In this document: positions 58,831 to 64,000 of the stretch, piece by piece | How positions within the stretch are numbered: position 1 is the first letter of the stretch | How the letters are laid out: each line of letters begins with the position of its first letter | From: Solen grandis | Taxonomy: Eukaryota > Mollusca > Bivalvia > Adapedonta > Solenidae | Assembly: GCA_021229015.1 (NCBI GenBank) | Contig: CM037794.1 | Span: 45,939,436-46,003,435 of the forward strand | Direction: 5' to 3' | DNA: 64,000 nucleotides | Notes under the pieces: generated by a model | The model's database searches: none | Seen by the model: only the letters and a program-made list of their open reading frames with translations | What the model was told of the DNA's origin: nothing | Made by a program: the position numbers and the translations under genes

Positions 58831-59417
58831 AAGAGCCCCCCCCCTTAGTTTTCAGTTGACAACGAAACAATCATGAAAGTATACTAGTATAAGTTACTTT
58901 CTAAGTAACAATGGCGTATTTCTGCCAGCTACTTATCCACTTAGCTATGTCGAAACTTTTCTGAACAATTGTCACATATTCAGTTACTTTCTGGCAAGTA
59001 GAAATTTTTCAAGTTATCCAATTAGGTATCTTAAAAGGGAACAAAACTTTTTATTAATGCCCACTACTTCCAGCCACATATTCTCTTAGGTTAATTGGAC
59101 ATCACGCTTTTTTCCAGACACTTTTGTGAAAAATGCTTGCTTTCCGCATACTTTAACTGACTAAATTGAAAAACAAGAAATATCTTTAAAAAAGATATTC
59201 GGCGTAGGATGAAAGAAAAACGAGATTTCCAGTCTTCTAGAACATTCCCAGGAAAAGCGCGCGAAAGACCGACGCACAACAAATTTAGTACGCTCTAGAA
59301 ATAGTTCAGTATTTTTTCTATGAAATATACTTATTTATAGACGGTAATACAAAAAATTATATCTGTAAATAGGCTTGTTTGATATTTGTTCATATCATTA
59401 TTGCATATGACAATTAT
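58831..59417. other. No gene recognised
   Basis: AT-rich sequence up to the second gap. Confidence 0.4.
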
Positions 59418-59517
59418 NNNNNNNNNNNNNNNNNNNNNNNNNNNNNNNNNNNNNNNNNNNNNNNNNNNNNNNNNNNNNNNNNNNNNNNNNNNNNNNNNNN
59501 NNNNNNNNNNNNNNNNN
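59418..59517. other. Assembly gap (100 N)
   Basis: Exactly 100 N. Real size unknown. Confidence 0.98.
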
Positions 59518-60890
59518 TTTGTTCGATTACTTCTGACATAAACAAACGTCAGTGAGGTTGATCGGCTTCACGGCGAGACACAATTAAGGAAATCAGCCAG
59601 TAAACATCATCCTACATGTTTGCCTTTGAAGATTCTTGTTACTAACACTAGTGAAAACGAAGAATTAGAAAACTTTAACCGGTTAATCCTGCACGTACTC
59701 GAGGCTATCATGTAACTCCAAGTTTTCTCACACCGCGCTTAGTCATATCGAACCAGTTAGCTTCCGGTCTTTCTTCCTTTCTCTTTCTATCTCCCCCCAG
59801 CCCACACACTCTCTCTCTCTCTCTTCTCTCTCTTAATTAAAATTAAACTTAAAAAGGTAATCTAATCATATATAATCATACATCCGTCTTTTTCTTTCTT
59901 TCATTTAAACTCACTAAAGCTAAATTCAGTACTAAAATTATTTGGAAAGTAATTTTTGTTTTGTAAGATTTCCCCAGGCCTCATCGAAATGTCCAGTACC
60001 CGTGCGACAGATGGGCGCGTTCTTGTTTACTCTTGAGGCATTCAATAAAGCGCGTTGTTTCAGAAAGGTGCCTACATCTGTTTATAAGTATCTGGATCAA
60101 AGAACAACAATTGCTGCGCATCGTTTGGGCACCATCTTATGGTTGCAGATAATTGCTCGATTCTCGTTGCTGACAAAAACGGATAAATGTCCTTAGTGCC
60201 GGGTTAAAGTCCAAACTACATTTCCTTCATGTGTTTGCGATATGTACTGGAATGTTTATTATGACAATAATTCAGCAGTGTTTTCTTAGACTACTGTCAA
60301 GTTACAGGGACACTGTAATCTCAAGTTCAATTGTCATCTACTAGATTTCTTTGGTGTAGACTTCTTTCATAACAATCCTATATTCCTTGCACAACGACAT
60401 TCACTTTTTTCCAGTATAGTTCCATTCATTTTTGTTTGTTAAAATTACAACTATTATTTATTTACATTTTCAAGTAAGATCATAAATCATGTGTATGTTT
60501 TAAGAAGAAATACCTTTGTAAATATATTTTATCTTACAAACTGATAACACTTGTCTGTTAAAGTCAGTTATTTTAGAACAACGAGTCCGTCTCTATATAT
60601 AGATCTGTGTGCAGAGTTCACTAAGTGTATAAATGTTATGTTTATTTCACTGTGAAAGTTAATGAAAGGGTTCTTTTTACTTGTAAAAGGTAAATAAAAA
60701 CATTGTATTCGTACACGATTGAGAAATAAATAGTAAAATTAAATAACTATTTTGTGTTAATACCGGTTTTTTGTTCTGTTATTGTATACATACGCTGTCG
60801 TAATTTGCATAATATGCCCATTTCTTAAACTGTTTCATTTTACTGAAGAAAAATAGAATGATTTGCTACAGTGATGTCATTTTATGTAGG
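59518..60890. other. No gene; CT-rich tract
   Basis: A (CT)n-rich tract lies at 59806-59835. The frame at 59942-60196 is unsupported. Confidence 0.4.
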
Positions 60891-61049
60891 ATAAATAGAA
60901 TAATATGCTTTTGTGTTTCGATATAAAGTTTATCAGACTTGGCTGGGTGAAATTTAAATGACTCGGCAGTGACTCATCATTTATAATTCTCCCAACCTCG
61001 TCTGATAAACTTTATATCAAAACACAGTAGCATATTATTCTCTATTTAT
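60891..61049. mobile_element. Palindromic MITE
   Basis: Almost the whole 159 bp is one inverted repeat. 'ataaatagaataatatgc' on the left pairs with 'gcatattattctctatttat' on the right, and 'gatataaagtttatcagac' with inverted 'gtctgataaactttatatc'. The stem continues, with gaps, to a centre near 'gactcggcagtgactc'. No coding. Confidence 0.75.
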
Positions 61050-61098
61050 GTCATGTTTTGTCACCAGCTGTACAACAACTTCGTATTTAATTCAGGCT

Positions 61099-61363
61099 TG
61101 AATTCCACCAACAATACTTAGCGCTAAGTAATACTTAAATTCTTAAACTACGTAGATACACATTCCACTATCACTACTTTATGAAATATTAAGGTACATG
61201 ACTAAGCCGAAATGAAGTTTTGCCTTGATAACTACAATTATTATTATTATGAAATAAACAATAAATAATATTTGGTTATTTTAATTATATAAAGAAGAGT
61301 AATGAAATTCACCTTTAAGTTTTAAAGTATGACTAAGCGCTAAGACTTGTTGGTGGAATCCGA
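61099..61363. mobile_element. MITE family G, copy 2
   Basis: Ends 'tgaattccaccaacaatact' and inverted 'acttgttggtggaatccga', with inner 'tagcgctaag' blocks pairing. Colinear with 28859-29105 and slightly longer. The centre is AT-rich. Confidence 0.7.
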
Positions 61364-61733
61364 CCCCAGTTCCGTTAATATAGCAAACAGCCTGTATCTC
61401 TGTATGGTTTGCACATTACATATTTTTATAACGGATAGTTTCGTTATGAAAAATACTAAACCATCTTGCACAATTAGCGATTGAAAACACAGCATTTAAG
61501 CAAATGCGATTAAAAATAAATTTCTGTTCATTTTTTTTTTTTTTTTTTGCTGAAATCCGGCGAAAAATCTGGGTCATTTGCAGAAGCATACAGTTGCCGC
61601 AAAAAAATAAAATAAAACGAAAATCGCCGATCAAATGGTATATTTGATATGCTACGTATAGCAGATGTTCAGGTTAGATACTGTTTAACGATTCCGTTCT
61701 TTAACACCTTTTGCCCGCTGTCTCCATACGCCA

Positions 61734-62336
61734 ATGACGAAGAAAACCGAATCCCTTCTATTTACAAAGAAAAGGAATATTGTTAATCATCCCAGTGTTA
61801 TAATGAATAATGAGTTAATAACAGAAGTTCACAATCATAAACACTTAGGAATATATCTTTCTAGCAGTCTTTCTTGGCATCATCAAATTGAATATATTAA
61901 GTCGAAAGCATGGAACCGTGTAAATATCATGAAAAGAATGAAATTCTTATTAGATAGATCGACATTAGAAATAATATTTACTTCTTTTATAAGGCCTTTG
62001 CTTGAATACGGTGATTGTACATTATATGAAAAAGCCGAACTAGATAAGATTCAAAATGAGGCTGCTAGAATTCTTACCAGTACCACTAAACTTGTGTCTA
62101 TTGATAAATTATCTACTGAAACATGTTGGGAATCTCTTCAGTCAAGAAGAAGAAAGCATAAATTGATATTATTTTATAAAATGGTCCACGGTTTAACCCC
62201 TATTTATTTGCAAGAACTTATACCTGAACAAGTTGGTAATATATCTCAATATAGCCTTAGAAATGCAAGTAATATTAAAAGTATTCATTCAAATACTAAT
62301 CTCTATCAGAATTCTTTTTTGCCTTGTACAAGTTGA
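61734..62336 (+). pseudogene. LINE ORF2 fragment downstream of the RT catalytic box
   Basis: After the duplication-derived 'MTK' the frame reads 'KTESLLFTKKRN', then 'EVHNHKHLGIYLSSSLSWH' (RT thumb region) and 'FIRPLLEYGDCTLYEKAEL', then 'DKIQNEAARIL', typical of LINE proteins. After 'LLEYGD' the tryptophan-containing WDN-type segment usual in the family seems missing, an in-frame deletion. The frame ends after 'NSFLPCTS' at a frameshift or deletion near 62333; the family then continues in another frame. Catalytic YADD is not present because of truncation. Confidence 0.85.
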
Positions 62337-63068
62337 AATAAGAAATGCTCAATCAATCTCAGAGTTTAAAAGATTAATTAATACTGATTGCATCAATGTA
62401 CCCAATTATTATTACCATGGTGATAGAAAATATCAAATTTTTCATGCCAGACTGCGTACAAACTGTAGTCATTTGAATCAGGTTTAATACATGAAAAATA
62501 TGGTAAATTCTCCTCTATGTACTTGTGGTGCAGTCGAGAGCGTTGAACATTATTTGTTATATTGCCCAAATTACAACAATGCCATAACTACGATGTTCAA
62601 TGATCTTTCCTCCATACATAATATAAATCTTAATATACTTTTATTCGGTGATGTTAATCTTGCACATGTAAACAATATAAAAATTGTTGAGGCTGTTCAT
62701 TCATTTATCAAAGCCTCCAAACGCTTCGATAATTAATGTTTGAAAGACTCCCTTATACCATCATATGATTTTACCTGTCAACAACCAATCCACCACTGAT
62801 CACTGTCATTTCTTTAAGTTTTCTTCATTCTCATATATTGCAATGTTGTTTTCACATATTAATATTTTTCTTGATATCTTTTATGCATTTTTTCCCTTGG
62901 AAAAACACTGTAGTTATTAACAGATTCATGTACATTAAGCCATATTACTTTTTAAAAATATTGTAAAACGGAGAAGAACACGATAAGAATCTTTCTTTCG
63001 TTCTAATCCTTATTATATTGTTAATGAATATTGTATATGGAAATTTACTGAATAAATAAGTTTAAACT
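61743..63068 (+). mobile_element. 5'-truncated non-LTR retrotransposon with 10-bp target duplication
   Basis: Flanked by 'aatgacgaag' at 61733-61742 and 63069-63078. It contains the C-terminal RT region and zinc motif, and ends 'ttactgaataaataagttta'. The first ATG of the open frame lies in the target duplication and is not LINE sequence. Clade not assigned. Confidence 0.8.
62341..62736 (+). pseudogene. LINE ORF2 C-terminus with zinc motif, continued in another frame
   Basis: Continues the previous fragment: 'EIRNAQSISEFKRLI', 'RKYQIFHARLRTNCSHLN', then a TAA at 62485, then in the same frame 'NSPLCTCGAVESVEHYLLY' with Cys-x-Cys-x7-His-x4-Cys, ending 'EAVHSFIKASKRFDN' and TAA. The 'EWN.LP' segment expected between the two fragments is absent, so a deletion accompanies the frameshift. 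Confidence 0.85.
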
Positions 63069-63078
63069 AATGACGAAG

Positions 63079-63693
63079 CCAAAAGTCGGGCCGTCAGATA
63101 TATATCAAAATTAAAAAAAAAACAGCTTCAAATCAGATTTCTCCAGCCACCACCACCTTGAGTTAGAGCCACGGGAAATTTTATTGAAGCTATGGCGTCT
63201 TACTGTGCCGCCCATCTATCTCCGAAGCCGGGCTACAGACGATGGGTAATTATTATTGTTGAGCGGGGAGAAAGTAAAATAGCCTCTCTGCAACACAGAG
63301 CAAGCTTTTTCAATTCCTTGGAGGCGGCTGGTATCCCATGAATATTTGATTTTCCCCAAAAATGTTTATTGTCCGGAATACGAGCATGCACAAACAATTA
63401 CAGTAATGAGCAACTTGTGTTTTTCTCAGATACCATGCAGAAATGCCGGAAAATGCATTGGAGAGTCTGAAAACGGTCGCAATAGAAAAACATACCATTT
63501 GTCAGTGATAAATTTGTTGTCCTGTCATTTTAACTTGTTCAGCCATAGAGAATGATTGGTCTTTTTTTCTTTTTTCCCCCAAATGTAGTATGAAACAGTA
63601 TAGTGTAAATCATGTTTGACAAATTTGGCAAAAAATGTACATTTTGTAAGACTTTTCTACGGTGGCCAAGATTGACATGAGATGTATTCTTAT
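63079..63693. other. No gene recognised
   Basis: Moderate GC, but no recognised coding frame or repeat. Confidence 0.4.
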
Positions 63694-63825
63694 ATCGCGT
63701 GCGCACGCGATTACTATTGCGTGCGGACGCGAATGCTTCTGCATGCGCACGCGATAACAATTGCTTGTGCACGCGATAGCTACTGTTTGCGAATACGGTG
63801 ATTATCGCGTGCGCACGCAATATTA
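63694..63825. repeat. CpG-rich palindromic minisatellite, six 22-bp units
   Basis: Units start at 63694, 63716, 63738, 63760, 63782 and 63804, an exact 22-bp spacing. Each is built on ATCGCGTGCGCACGCGAT, an 18-bp perfect palindrome in unit 1, plus a 4-bp spacer. Unit 5 is the most degraded. The alternating purine-pyrimidine GC core stands out in a roughly one-third-GC window. Minus-strand open frames here are repeat read-through. Confidence 0.85.
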
Positions 63826-64000
63826 ATTATAAATTCAAATTCCGCTTCATGTCACCGTACCTTTAAAATATATCTATACTTATCAAAATACGTTTCCCAC
63901 TTTCCCTTACCCTAACTTATCAGACTGAATATAAAATGAATATGAATAACTTGATTATTTCATAAACTCAGCATAAAATATATTCATCAAGAATATAATC

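Noticed and set aside
63539..63820. 93-residue minus-strand frame
   Set aside because: Overlaps the CpG palindrome array, and the arginine/alanine-rich composition comes from CGCG units.

Overview
The window is AT-rich nuclear DNA from an animal, most likely a bivalve mollusc. The pointers are several tRNA-headed SINE families with CAACAACAAC or CAAACAAACAAA tails, the subrepeat families ending near 'cacaatagctcacc' that I associate with bivalve genomes, abundant foldback MITEs, several non-LTR retrotransposon remnants and a PIF1-like helicase fragment. No complete protein-coding gene, rRNA, functional tRNA gene or CRISPR array can be supported. Two runs of exactly 100 N (47537-47636 and 59418-59517) are scaffold gaps, so adjacency across them is uncertain.

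Layout. 1-6 kb: a long-inverted-repeat element (1211-2022) sits in a dispersed repeat, followed by a truncated SINE and the 3' end of an L1/Tx1-like LINE (3399-4575). 6-20 kb: a minisatellite closed by an inverted unit (6110-6313), SINEs, subrepeat arrays, the first copy of a 532-bp TTAA-ended element (13292-13823), a 36-bp minisatellite (14744-15319) and a full-length SINE at 19771-20086. 20-29 kb: a 1.2-kb element with terminal inverted repeats (23543-24768), a short candidate coding exon (25061-25204) and more SINE/MITE copies. 29-34 kb: the most structured locus. An antisense SINE is split by a 4.36-kb element with a GATAC target duplication (29339-33698), and that element is itself split by a LINE fragment flanked by a 109-bp direct repeat. 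35-44 kb: a full-length SINE of a third family, a 41/44-bp minisatellite (36519-37180), and a 78-bp satellite that appears to derive from a SINE body (43035-43600). 44-49 kb: two more copies of the 532-bp element, an RTE-type LINE tail, a broken PIF1-like helicase beside a gap, two SINEs and a MITE. 49-64 kb: mostly empty sequence with a weak candidate exon (57052-57224), tandem repeats (57750-58830), a palindromic MITE (60891-61049), a LINE remnant with a 10-bp target duplication (61743-63068) and a CpG-rich minisatellite with an exact 22-bp period (63694-63825).

There is no operon-like or pathway logic. The window is best read as layers of transposable elements and their decay products in intergenic or intronic DNA. 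The local nests give a relative order of events: SINE first, then the 4.36-kb element, then the LINE. Most short open frames are read-throughs of repeats or chance frames and are not annotated.
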